From the NCBI RefSeq assembly GCF_026015625.1, contig NZ_JAPDVG010000001.1:558001-622000 (forward strand): a stretch of DNA of 64,000 nucleotides, in the 5' to 3' direction. A model generated the notes under the pieces. It saw nothing but the letters and a program-made list of their open reading frames with translations. It was not told the DNA's origin and ran no database searches. The position numbers and the translations under genes are program-made. Of this stretch, positions 41,272 to 49,445 are shown piece by piece; positions within the stretch are counted from its first letter, which is position 1; each line of letters opens with the position of its first letter. This DNA is from Segatella copri (GTDB lineage Bacteria > Bacteroidota > Bacteroidia > Bacteroidales > Bacteroidaceae).

Positions 41272-42384
41272 ATGGAACAGAACGAAAATAAAAATGTAGA
41301 AACAGCAGAGGCTACACAGGTATCTCACGAAGAAACCAGGAAGAAACTGAAGAAGCAGCGCGTAAGACAGATTATCGCCAGCCTGATAGGTGTTGCTATT
41401 CTGGCTTTCGGACTCTGGAAAATCGTATGCCTCTTCCTCGATTATAACTCTAACGAAACGAGCAATGATGCTCAGATAGAGCAATATATCTCACCGGTTA
41501 ATCTCCGTGCATCCGGCTATATCGCCAAGGTATGCTTCAGAGAACATCAGGAAGTACACAAGGGAGATACCCTCCTTGTGCTCGACGACCGGGAGTATCG
41601 TATCCGTCTGATGGAGGCTGAAGCAGCCCTCAAGGATGCCAAGGCAGGAGCCAATGTCATCAACGCTACAGAGCAGACCACCGAGACATCAGCTTCTATC
41701 TATCAGGCATCTATCGATGAAATAAATGTACGACTTGCCAAACTTGCCAAGGACTGCGAACGCTATCGCAACCTGGTAGAAAAGAAGGCGGCTACTCCTA
41801 TCCAACTCGAACAGTTGGAGGTAGAATATGCTGCTACTAGGAAGAAACTCGAAGGGGTAAAGAAGCAGCAGGCTGCTGCCTATAAGGGAGTAAACGAGGT
41901 AACTACCCGCAAGCAGAATGTGGCTGCCTCCATCGAGCGTGCCGAGGCAGCCGTAGAGATGGCAAAGCTGAATCTCTCTTACTGTGTGGTAGTGGCTCCT
42001 TGTGATGGTAAACTGGGTCGCCGCTCTATCGAGGAGGGACAGATGGTGAATGCAGGAACCACCATTACCTACATCATTCCAACCAACAACAAATGGGTGA
42101 TTGCCAACTATAAGGAAACCCAGATAGAGAATCTCTATGTAGGACAGAAGGTGCGTATGACCGTAGATGCCATCAGTAACAAGGAATTTGAGGGTACGGT
42201 GACCGCCATTTCTGGTGCTACCGGTTCGAAATATTCGCTGGTACCTACAGACAATTCTGCTGGCAACTTTGTCAAGATTCAGCAGCGTGTGCCTGTAAGA
42301 ATCGATTTCAACAACCTCAGCAAAGAGGATAATGAGCATCTTGCTGCCGGCATGATGGTGGTTGTCAAGGCTGAGAGAAAGTAA
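41272..42384 (+). CDS. HlyD/EmrA family membrane fusion protein
   Basis: This 370-residue adaptor has an N-terminal cytoplasmic stretch, one membrane helix (IIASLIGVAILAFGLWKIVC), two lipoyl halves (VHKGDTLLVLDDREYRIRL; VVAPCDGKLGRRSIEEGQMV), a long coiled coil and a beta-barrel end. The type fits EmrA, which links an MFS pump to TolC. It starts 98 bases after the TolC gene, and the MFS gene begins 29 bases after its stop. Confidence 0.92.
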   Translation: MEQNENKNVETAEATQVSHEETRKKLKKQRVRQIIASLIGVAILAFGLWKIVCLFLDYNSNETSNDAQIEQYISPVNLRASGYIAKVCFREHQEVHKGDTLLVLDDREYRIRLMEAEAALKDAKAGANVINATEQTTETSASIYQASIDEINVRLAKLAKDCERYRNLVEKKAATPIQLEQLEVEYAATRKKLEGVKKQQAAAYKGVNEVTTRKQNVAASIERAEAAVEMAKLNLSYCVVVAPCDGKLGRRSIEEGQMVNAGTTITYIIPTNNKWVIANYKETQIENLYVGQKVRMTVDAISNKEFEGTVTAISGATGSKYSLVPTDNSAGNFVKIQQRVPVRIDFNNLSKEDNEHLAAGMMVVVKAERK

Positions 42385-42413
42385 AAAACAGCTAGATGGA
42401 AATGAAGTAATAT

Positions 42414-44108
42414 ATGGAAGAAGAATATAAGAATTATCCGTTTTATGATTGGGTGCCCAAACCGCTCGGCATCATCTTCATGATCATCCTCTTCGTGCCG
42501 ATGATTACGATGAGTGGTGTCTATTCTGCCAACAGCGGTGAGATGATGAGCGGGCTCGGCATCCAGTCGGAATACATCGCCTTTGCCGGGTTCTGCACCT
42601 CTATAGGAATGGCGGCTTTCTCGCCGTTCTTCTATGAACTGGTGTGCATCCGTAGAGAGAAAATGATGTGCATTGTGGGCTTCTCCATTCTCTTTATCCT
42701 CAGTTTCGTGTGTGCCCAGACCGACTCGCTGTTCATACTCGGACTGTGCAGTCTGCTGATGGGTTTTGTCCGCCAGACGCTGCTGATGGCGCACCTCTTC
42801 GTGCTCATCAGATATGGTTTCGGAATAGAGGCTACGAGGAATATCACGCCGGGATGCGAGCCTACTACCGAGGAAGCATGGGATGCGGTAGATTCGGAGA
42901 AGATGGTTTCGCAGCCGGTCATCTATCTCTTCTTCATGATTATCGGACAGTTGGGAACCTGGCTAACGGCATGGCTTGCCTATGCCTATGAGTGGCAGTA
43001 TGTTTATCATTTCATGATGGCATTCATGCTGGCAGGCATCATCATCGTGTTCTTCACCATGCCTTACCATGAGTATCCGATGCCTAAGTTCCCGATAACG
43101 ATGTCGAAGTTTGGCAATGTTACGGTGTTCAGTATCATGCTCTGTTCATTTGCTTATGTCATGGTATTCGGCAAGACGCTCGACTGGTTTGATGATCCAA
43201 CCATCCGTTTCTCTTCGGTGGTCTGTCTTATCTTTACCGCCCTGTTCATCTATCTGGAGAAGACGCGGCGTTCACCTTATTTCATCATGGAGGTGTTCCA
43301 GCTCAGAGTCATCAACTACGGCATCCTGCTCTTCTTCCTGCTGATGGTCTGCAATTCGAGCGCCATGTTTGTCAACGTGTTCACCAATGTGAGCATGAAG
43401 ATAGACAACTGGCAGAACGCCACCTTGGGCAACTGGGTGATGGTGGGCTACACCGTGGGACTGATATTCGCAGTCATCGCCCGAGCCAAGAATGTTCACC
43501 TGAAGTGGATGTACTGTCTGGGTTTCCTCTTTATTGGAGCCTATGCGCTGTACATGTATTTCGAGGTACAGAACGACGGTATGTATGAGCGTATGAAATG
43601 GCCTATCATCATCCGTTCTACGGGAATGATGCTGCTCTATTCGCTCATCTCCACGATAGCCAACCAGCGCATGCCTTACCGCTTCATGTCAACCTGGGTT
43701 TGCATCATGCTTACCGTTCGTATGGTCATTGCCCCTTGCATCGGCTCGGCGCTCTATACCAATGTGCTTCAGCACAGACAGCAGTATTATGTAACCCGCT
43801 TTGCCCAGGATTACGACCGCACGAGCATCGAGACGGCGAAGACTTACGACCAGACGGTGAGAGGCATGCAATATCAGGGCAAGAGTGTAACCGAGGCGCA
43901 GAATATGGCTGCCATGAGTACGAAGGGAAAGGTACAGGTACAGGCCACGCTGGTGAGTATCAAGGAGATGGCCGGCTGGACCTTCTACGGCTGCCTGCTG
44001 TGTGCCGGACTGATGCTCGTTCTCCCTTGGCGCAAGCGCAATATCGGGGAACTGACGCGTGAGTATCTGCTGAAGAATGTAGATGTGAAATCCCTGGGAA
44101 GAAGGTAG
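42414..44108 (+). CDS. MFS efflux transporter (EmrB-like, DHA2 type)
   Basis: This 564-residue inner-membrane permease has about 14 hydrophobic helices (LGIIFMIILFVPMITMSGVY; FAGFCTSIGMAAFSPFFYEL; WTFYGCLLCAGLMLVLPW). With the adaptor and channel genes before it, it forms a proton-driven tripartite drug or metabolite exporter. The classical MFS motif A is weak, as in many Bacteroidetes EmrB-like proteins. The substrate is unknown. An AraC gene follows and may regulate it. Confidence 0.87.
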   Translation: MEEEYKNYPFYDWVPKPLGIIFMIILFVPMITMSGVYSANSGEMMSGLGIQSEYIAFAGFCTSIGMAAFSPFFYELVCIRREKMMCIVGFSILFILSFVCAQTDSLFILGLCSLLMGFVRQTLLMAHLFVLIRYGFGIEATRNITPGCEPTTEEAWDAVDSEKMVSQPVIYLFFMIIGQLGTWLTAWLAYAYEWQYVYHFMMAFMLAGIIIVFFTMPYHEYPMPKFPITMSKFGNVTVFSIMLCSFAYVMVFGKTLDWFDDPTIRFSSVVCLIFTALFIYLEKTRRSPYFIMEVFQLRVINYGILLFFLLMVCNSSAMFVNVFTNVSMKIDNWQNATLGNWVMVGYTVGLIFAVIARAKNVHLKWMYCLGFLFIGAYALYMYFEVQNDGMYERMKWPIIIRSTGMMLLYSLISTIANQRMPYRFMSTWVCIMLTVRMVIAPCIGSALYTNVLQHRQQYYVTRFAQDYDRTSIETAKTYDQTVRGMQYQGKSVTEAQNMAAMSTKGKVQVQATLVSIKEMAGWTFYGCLLCAGLMLVLPWRKRNIGELTREYLLKNVDVKSLGRR

Positions 44109-44211
44109 GGGAGTGCTAAAATATCATAAAAGATACAGGCTGCTCATCTGATGAATGGATATTTTTGTTATCTTCGCAGTTAAATCTGAAGATAACAGAC
44201 CCATATTCATC

Positions 44212-45075
44212 ATGAAAATAACAGATAATATCATCATATATGAGGCTCATGAGTTTCCTCAGCTGTTGATGCAGCCTTTCTACTCCGACTATGTCGGAAT
44301 TGTAATCTGTCATCAGGGGATGTTCCGTTTCTGCGTAGACGGAACATCCTTTGTTGCATCTGAGGGTGAAACCGTTTTCCTCTCCAAAGGAGTGATGTTT
44401 CATGTGCAGGAAACAGGCAAGAACCTTAAATATACCCTTCTTTTTTACCGTGCCGAACAGATTCGTCACATGTTGGGCAATACCGTGGTTACCATGCGTC
44501 TTTATGCTACGATTTATCCCAAACCCTGCCATGTCAGGACGACGGGTTATGAGGATATGCTCACTTCTTATGCCCTGATGCTGAGGAAACTGGAGCTGGA
44601 AAAAGAGAAGAGTGGTGAACTGGATGCCTATTGTGTGCATGAGCAGAAACTGTTACTGATGGCTGTTACGTACCGTTTGTGCAGCATCTTCTCGGCATCG
44701 TTCAAGGCTGCCGGCAAGGAGATGGAACGGAAGATTGCCATCTTTGAGTCGCTGGTGCTTCTGATAGAGAAGAACTATATGCGTGAGCGCAGTGTGGCTT
44801 TCTATGCAGATGAACTCTGTCTTACACCGAAATATCTGTCGGTACTGGTCAAGTCGGTTTGCGGTCAGACGGTCCAGCAGTTGCTTTTCAAGGCGATGAT
44901 CCGTCGCAGTATCTATCTGATGAAGAACACCACGAAGACGATACAGCAGATAGCCAATGAACTCAGTTTTCCCAATGCTTCAGCCTTCGGAACCTTCTTC
45001 AAGAAACATACCGGTCTTTCGCCTAAGCATTACCGCAATTGGGAAGAGGGGAATGAACCGCCTTCTTTCAAATAA
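44212..45075 (+). CDS. AraC family transcriptional regulator
   Basis: This 287-residue protein has an N-terminal cupin-like sensor domain (FRFCVDGTSFVASEGETVFL) and a C-terminal AraC double helix-turn-helix (SVAFYADELCLTPKYLSVLV; IQQIANELSFPNASAFGTFF KKHTGLSPKHYR). The start at 44212 (MKITDNIIIYEAHEFP) is preferred; 19 upstream codons overlap a promoter-like TATCTTCG. It lies about 100 bases downstream of the efflux operon and is a candidate regulator of it. Confidence 0.88.
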   Translation: MKITDNIIIYEAHEFPQLLMQPFYSDYVGIVICHQGMFRFCVDGTSFVASEGETVFLSKGVMFHVQETGKNLKYTLLFYRAEQIRHMLGNTVVTMRLYATIYPKPCHVRTTGYEDMLTSYALMLRKLELEKEKSGELDAYCVHEQKLLLMAVTYRLCSIFSASFKAAGKEMERKIAIFESLVLLIEKNYMRERSVAFYADELCLTPKYLSVLVKSVCGQTVQQLLFKAMIRRSIYLMKNTTKTIQQIANELSFPNASAFGTFFKKHTGLSPKHYRNWEEGNEPPSFK

Positions 45076-45106
45076 AGATTTCATCCTATAACTATAAAAT
45101 AAAAAA

Positions 45107-45137
45107 GGGACAGAGAAATTGTGCTGTCCTCTGTCCC
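45107..45137 (-). terminator. Terminator between convergent genes
   Basis: GGGACAG (45107-45113) pairs with CTGTCCC (45131-45137). The minus-strand continuation is TTTTTTATT, so it mainly serves the minus-strand gene at 45153. Confidence 0.7.
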
Positions 45138-45152
45138 GAAACTGTGATATAA

Positions 45153-45545
45153 CTAAAACAACTGAGCGAAAGCCTCGGCTGTCTTTCCTGTATAGGTCTT
45201 CATCTCTGTAACTGGCTTGTAACCGAAATCCTTGAAGGCAAGGAGCTGTGTGGCAACAAACTGGTGGTCGTCAGAGATGCAAGCCTGTAACTTCATATTA
45301 CCCATGCTGATGGCAGAAACAGGGAAGTTGCTGATCGCTGTTTCTACATCCTTTGGGGCTGCGCTGAGGATGTTCTCAAGCTTTCTTCCATCCTCTGCAG
45401 AATATTCCTTCTCTTTTATCTTAATCACACTGTTGGTAGGTTGATAGATGAGTTTGACTGTCAAACCCAAGAAACCTTTCTTTACCTGTACATCCTGGAG
45501 TGCCATAACATCAGCACCCATCTCTAAATGATTAATCTTTGCCAT
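45153..45545 (-). CDS. Conserved hypothetical protein, 130 residues
   Basis: The soluble-looking protein (MAKINHLEMGADVMALQDVQ ... TGKTAEAFAQLF) has no signal peptide, membrane segment or motif I recognise. Its composition and codon use match housekeeping neighbours and it ends at a proper terminator, so it is very likely a real gene. Function is unknown. Confidence 0.7.
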   Translation of the reverse strand: MAKINHLEMGADVMALQDVQVKKGFLGLTVKLIYQPTNSVIKIKEKEYSAEDGRKLENILSAAPKDVETAISNFPVSAISMGNMKLQACISDDHQFVATQLLAFKDFGYKPVTEMKTYTGKTAEAFAQLF

Positions 45546-45701
45546 AATTTTATACTGTTATTTGCTTATTCTTAATTCTTGAAAAATAATATATATTGAA
45601 CTGTTTTTTGTTTTGAATAGGGGTGTAACCAGTCTTATCGCAAATCTTAGGAAAGATGCGATAAACCTATATGAAATTTTAAAAAGAGAAAAGAATAAGC
45701 A

Positions 45702-46124
45702 CTAACAGAGCAGACGCCGCAGGCAAATGACATAATACTTGCTGGCGACATCAAAGTGGATTGGGGCAGTTTCCTGTCGGAAAGGCTCCATGCCACCTTC
45801 TATAGCTGATAAAAGGGATGATAAATAACGGATTCTATTTGTCAGCAATCTACTGGCAGTCTGACTGTTGTGCATGTTGCCACTTGGCAATAAGCGCTGC
45901 GGACGGCTGCTACAGATGCGGTAAGCAAGCTGTGAGGCGTTTTCAAGCTGTGCCTCAGGCTGGCTCTTGTCATACTCAACCTTTGTCAAACCATCTTTCT
46001 TATGGCTTGCATCTTCGGTATAAGAATCCTCGGGAGTAAAAGAAATAGAGGCAGCAGATACCTCTCCATAGCCTGAGAAGACCATGGACACCAGAAAAAG
46101 GATGTATAGTATCAACTGCCTCAT
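45702..46124 (-). CDS. Small exported protein of unknown function
   Basis: This 140-residue protein has a signal peptide (LILYILFLVSMVFSGYGEVSA). A conserved-looking part includes SSRPQRLLPSG and a C-terminus HFDVASKYYVICLRRLLC. I recall similar exported proteins with RPQR and ASRYYVICLR motifs across Bacteroidales, without known function. It is followed by the proS terminator hairpin. Confidence 0.65.
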   Translation of the reverse strand: MRQLILYILFLVSMVFSGYGEVSAASISFTPEDSYTEDASHKKDGLTKVEYDKSQPEAQLENASQLAYRICSSRPQRLLPSGNMHNSQTASRLLTNRIRYLSSLLSAIEGGMEPFRQETAPIHFDVASKYYVICLRRLLC

Positions 46125-46138
46125 ATTAAATATATTAT

Positions 46139-46163
46139 GGTGTCAGGAGAATTTCCTGACACC
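46139..46163 (-). terminator. Hairpin downstream of proS
   Basis: GGTGTCAGGA (46139-46148) pairs perfectly with TCCTGACACC (46154-46163). The minus-strand tail is AT-rich without a long T run. It lies just after the proS stop and before the next minus-strand gene. Confidence 0.65.
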
Positions 46164-46171
46164 GGGGATGA

Positions 46172-47653
46172 TTAATAGCTTCTTGCGATGATGACACGGG
46201 CTACGGCTGGCTTGCCGCTTACCATATCTACACCTGGAGTCTGCTCGTAAGCGAAAGGCACGCAACGGATGGTAGCCTGAGTCTCCTCCTTGATCTTAGC
46301 CTCGGTCTCGGCTGTACCATCCCAATGGCAGAGGAAGAAACCACCGTCCTTCACACGCTCCTTGAACTCCTCGTAGTTGTCGCACTCGTAAACGTGAGCA
46401 TCATGGTAAGCACGAGCCTTCTCGAAGATATTCTTCTGGATGTCTTCCAACATATTCTTTACGCGCTCTACGATGCCGTCGAAGCTTACGTTCTCCTTCT
46501 CCAAGGTATCACGGCGCATAATCTCGATGGTGTTGTTCTCCAAGTCACGGCCACCCATAGCCAGACGAACAGGAACACCCTTCAACTCATAGTCAGCGAA
46601 CTTGAATCCAGGACGCTTGGCTGGGTTGTCATCATACTTCACGGTGATGCCCAACTCGCGGAGCTGGTCGATGACAGGCTGCAACTTAGCAGTAATCTGA
46701 GCCAACTGCTCGTCGCCCTTGTTGATAGGAACGATAACCACCTGGATAGGAGCCAGCTTTGGAGGCAATACCAGACCGTTGTCATCGCTATGAACCATGA
46801 TGAGGGCACCCATCAGTCGGGTAGAAACACCCCATGAAGTAGCCCATACATATTCAGGCTTGTTCTCCTTGTTCAAGTAGGTAACATCGAAACTCTTGGC
46901 GAAGTTCTGACCCAGGAAGTGAGAAGTACCGCTCTGGAGAGCCTTGCCATCCTGCATCATTGCCTCGATGGTATAAGTGTTGAGAGCACCTGCGAAACGC
47001 TCAGTCTCACTCTTCACACCCTGCAATACAGGAACACCCATGTAGTTTTCAGCAAAATCAGCGTAAACCTTGAGCATCTCCTGAGCCTTTGCCTCAGCCT
47101 CTTCCTTAGTGGCATGAGCTGTATGACCCTCCTGCCAGAGGAACTCAGAAGTACGGAGGAACGGACGGGTACGCATCTCCCAACGCATTACGTTACACCA
47201 CTGGTTGCAGAGGATAGGGAGATCACGCCATGAATGAATCCAGTTCTTATAGGTGTTCCAGATGATGGTCTCAGAAGTAGGACGGATGATGAGCTCCTCA
47301 TCGAGCTTTGCGTTAGGATCAACCTCAACCTCTTTGCCATCCTCTGTAGAACGGAGGCGGTAGTGGGTAACTACGGCACACTCCTTGGCGAAACCTGCCA
47401 CGTGCTCAGCCTCACGAGAGAAGAAACTCTTCGGGATGAGGAGAGGGAAGTATGCGTTCTGTACACCTGTCTGCTTAAACATCTTGTCGAGCTGCTGCTG
47501 CATCTTCTCCCAGATAGCGTAACCGTATGGTTTGATAATCATACAACCACGAACTGGTGACAACTCAGCGAGATCAGCCTTTACTACCAAATCATTGTAC
47601 CACTGACTGTAGTTGTCAGCGCGCTTGGTTAAATTCTTGAGTTCTTTAGCCAT
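46172..47653 (-). CDS. proS: Proline--tRNA ligase, archaeal/eukaryotic-like type
   Basis: This 493-residue class II synthetase charges tRNA-Pro. Motif 2 is [20 protein letters not shown] and motif 3 [20 protein letters not shown]. The C-terminus ends in the short tyrosine tail (RVIIARSY) of the archaeal/eukaryotic-like form, which lacks the bacterial editing insertion. That type is usual in Bacteroidetes. It is divergent from the OmpA-family gene; the 288-base gap holds a promoter but no other gene. Confidence 0.95.
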   Translation of the reverse strand: MAKELKNLTKRADNYSQWYNDLVVKADLAELSPVRGCMIIKPYGYAIWEKMQQQLDKMFKQTGVQNAYFPLLIPKSFFSREAEHVAGFAKECAVVTHYRLRSTEDGKEVEVDPNAKLDEELIIRPTSETIIWNTYKNWIHSWRDLPILCNQWCNVMRWEMRTRPFLRTSEFLWQEGHTAHATKEEAEAKAQEMLKVYADFAENYMGVPVLQGVKSETERFAGALNTYTIEAMMQDGKALQSGTSHFLGQNFAKSFDVTYLNKENKPEYVWATSWGVSTRLMGALIMVHSDDNGLVLPPKLAPIQVVIVPINKGDEQLAQITAKLQPVIDQLRELGITVKYDDNPAKRPGFKFADYELKGVPVRLAMGGRDLENNTIEIMRRDTLEKENVSFDGIVERVKNMLEDIQKNIFEKARAYHDAHVYECDNYEEFKERVKDGGFFLCHWDGTAETEAKIKEETQATIRCVPFAYEQTPGVDMVSGKPAVARVIIARSY

Positions 47654-47900
47654 ATTGCTTTTTTCTATTTATTTTGTATTTTATTTCTTCTGTTATTTAT
47701 ATATTAAGGTATAAGCATGAGCCCCTTCATCATCTGCTGCCGGCAGTTCATCTGTCTGCAGGTGTCTGAAATCCTACTTTTAGGGATTTTCCACCCCCAA
47801 ATAGGTGATTTCCTAGCTCTATTTCGACAAATACCCTTAAATTTGCATGCAAAAATACAAAAAAATATTAGAAAACTCTCCATTATGGAGAAAAAAGAGT

Positions 47901-47908
47901 TATCTTTG
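47901..47908 (+). promoter_or_regulatory. -7 element of the OmpA-family gene
   Basis: TATCTTTG lies 34 bases before the start at 47942. This supports the short start and argues against the longer ORF from 47717. Confidence 0.5.
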
Positions 47909-47941
47909 CAATTAAATAACATAAATATAGGAGATTTTAAA

Positions 47942-48631
47942 ATGAAAAAGACTAATTTTGCAGTTGCAGGCCTCTCTTTGTGCTTGCTTTTCTCAAGTTG
48001 TGGAACCAATCAGAAGACTGGTACAGCAGTAGGTGCCGGTTCTGGTGCTGCTCTGGGTGCTATCGTAGGTGGATTGCTCAACAATAGCCATCGTGGTACA
48101 GGTGCTCTCGTAGGTGCTGCTATCGGTGCAGCAGTTGGTGGCGGTGCTGGTAACCTCATCGGAAAACACATGGATAAGGTGAAGGCTGAGGCTGAACGGG
48201 TGAAGAATGCACAGGTTGAGACTGTAACAGATGCCAATGGCTTGTCTGCCGTTAAGGTAACATTTGCTTCTGGTATCCTCTTCCCAACTAACGGTTCTAC
48301 TCTCAGCAGCAGCGCAAAGACTGATTTGGCTCAGTTTGCCGGTGTATTGAAGAACAATACCGACTGCGAGGTTTCTATCCAGGGTTATACTGATGCTACA
48401 GGTAATGATGGTATCAACTTGCCTTTGAGCCAGAAGCGTGCTGAGGCAGTTTACAACTATCTTGCTTCTTGCGGTGTTACCAGCCGTCAGGTAAAGAATG
48501 TTCAGGGTTTTGGTTCTGCTAACCCTGTAGTGAATACTACTGCTGCTTGTGCCCAGAACCGTCGTGTAGAGGTTTACATGTATGCTAGCCAGGCTATGGT
48601 TAACGCAGCCAACAACGGTACATTGAAGTAA
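47942..48631 (+). CDS. OmpA family lipoprotein with glycine zipper
   Basis: This 229-residue protein has a lipoprotein signal (MKKTNFAVAGLSLCLLFSSC), a glycine-zipper membrane-like segment (AVGAGSGAALGAIVGGLL; ALVGAAIGAAVGGGAGNLIG) and a C-terminal OmpA peptidoglycan-binding domain (VSIQGYTDATGNDGINLPLS; RAEAVYNYL; NRRVEVYMY). It resembles YiaD-type proteins that tie the outer membrane to the wall. mtgA starts 36 bases after its stop. Confidence 0.92.
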   Translation: MKKTNFAVAGLSLCLLFSSCGTNQKTGTAVGAGSGAALGAIVGGLLNNSHRGTGALVGAAIGAAVGGGAGNLIGKHMDKVKAEAERVKNAQVETVTDANGLSAVKVTFASGILFPTNGSTLSSSAKTDLAQFAGVLKNNTDCEVSIQGYTDATGNDGINLPLSQKRAEAVYNYLASCGVTSRQVKNVQGFGSANPVVNTTAACAQNRRVEVYMYASQAMVNAANNGTLK

Positions 48632-48667
48632 TAACTTTCATGCTCCCGGAAGGGAAAAAATAAATAG

Positions 48668-49402
48668 ATGATTTTGAATAAAATCAAGAATATAGTAAAA
48701 TGGGTGGTGGTGCTGTTTTTCAGTACCACCATTCTTGCTGTAGTGGCATATAGGTTCATTCCTGTATATGTCACTCCTCTGATGTTTATCCGATGCTTCC
48801 AGCAAGTAGCTGATGGAGAGAGTATTACCCTGCATCATCATTGGGTTTCGATGGATAAGATTTCGCCTCACATGCCTGTGGCGGTGATGGCGAGCGAAGA
48901 TGCGAGATTCCTGAAGCATCACGGTTTCGACTTCAATGCCATCGAGAGTGCGGCGAAGAATAATGCACGTGGTGGAAAGGTGCATGGAGCCAGTACCATC
49001 AGTCAGCAGACCGCTAAGAATGTCTTCCTGTGGCCTGGCCGTTCATGGACCCGCAAGGGATTTGAGGTCTACTTTACCTTCCTCATCGAAATGATGTGGA
49101 GCAAGCAGCGCATCATGGAGGTTTATCTCAACAGCATTGAGATGGGACCGGGTATCTATGGTGTGGATGCGGTTGCAGAATATCATTTCGACAAGAAAGC
49201 GAAAGATCTGTTTCGTGGCGAGTGTGCGCTGATAGCAGCTACACTTCCTAATCCGCGCAAATTCAGTTCGCTGCATCCTAGCGCTTATATGAAGAAGCGC
49301 CAGCGACAGATAGAACATCAGATGAGATTTATCCCTACCTTCCCTCGTGAGGGCGAAGATTTCGACCCGGGCACGGCTGTGGGAGGATATAGGGGGAAGT
49401 GA
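48668..49402 (+). CDS. mtgA: Monofunctional peptidoglycan glycosyltransferase
   Basis: This 244-residue GT51 enzyme polymerises lipid II into glycan strands. It has one N-terminal membrane helix ([19 protein letters not shown]), the catalytic glutamate in [33 protein letters not shown] and the [16 protein letters not shown] motif. No transpeptidase domain follows. It is probably cotranscribed with the OmpA-family gene, giving a cell-wall pair. Confidence 0.94.
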   Translation: MILNKIKNIVKWVVVLFFSTTILAVVAYRFIPVYVTPLMFIRCFQQVADGESITLHHHWVSMDKISPHMPVAVMASEDARFLKHHGFDFNAIESAAKNNARGGKVHGASTISQQTAKNVFLWPGRSWTRKGFEVYFTFLIEMMWSKQRIMEVYLNSIEMGPGIYGVDAVAEYHFDKKAKDLFRGECALIAATLPNPRKFSSLHPSAYMKKRQRQIEHQMRFIPTFPREGEDFDPGTAVGGYRGK

Positions 49403-49445
49403 AGAGTGAAGAATGAAGAGTGAAAAATCTGGTAAATATTGATTC

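Noticed and set aside
47717..47941. Longer start of the OmpA-family ORF
   Set aside because: It would precede the TATCTTTG promoter and remove the lipoprotein signal from the N-terminus; the ATG at 47942 gives a clean lipobox.
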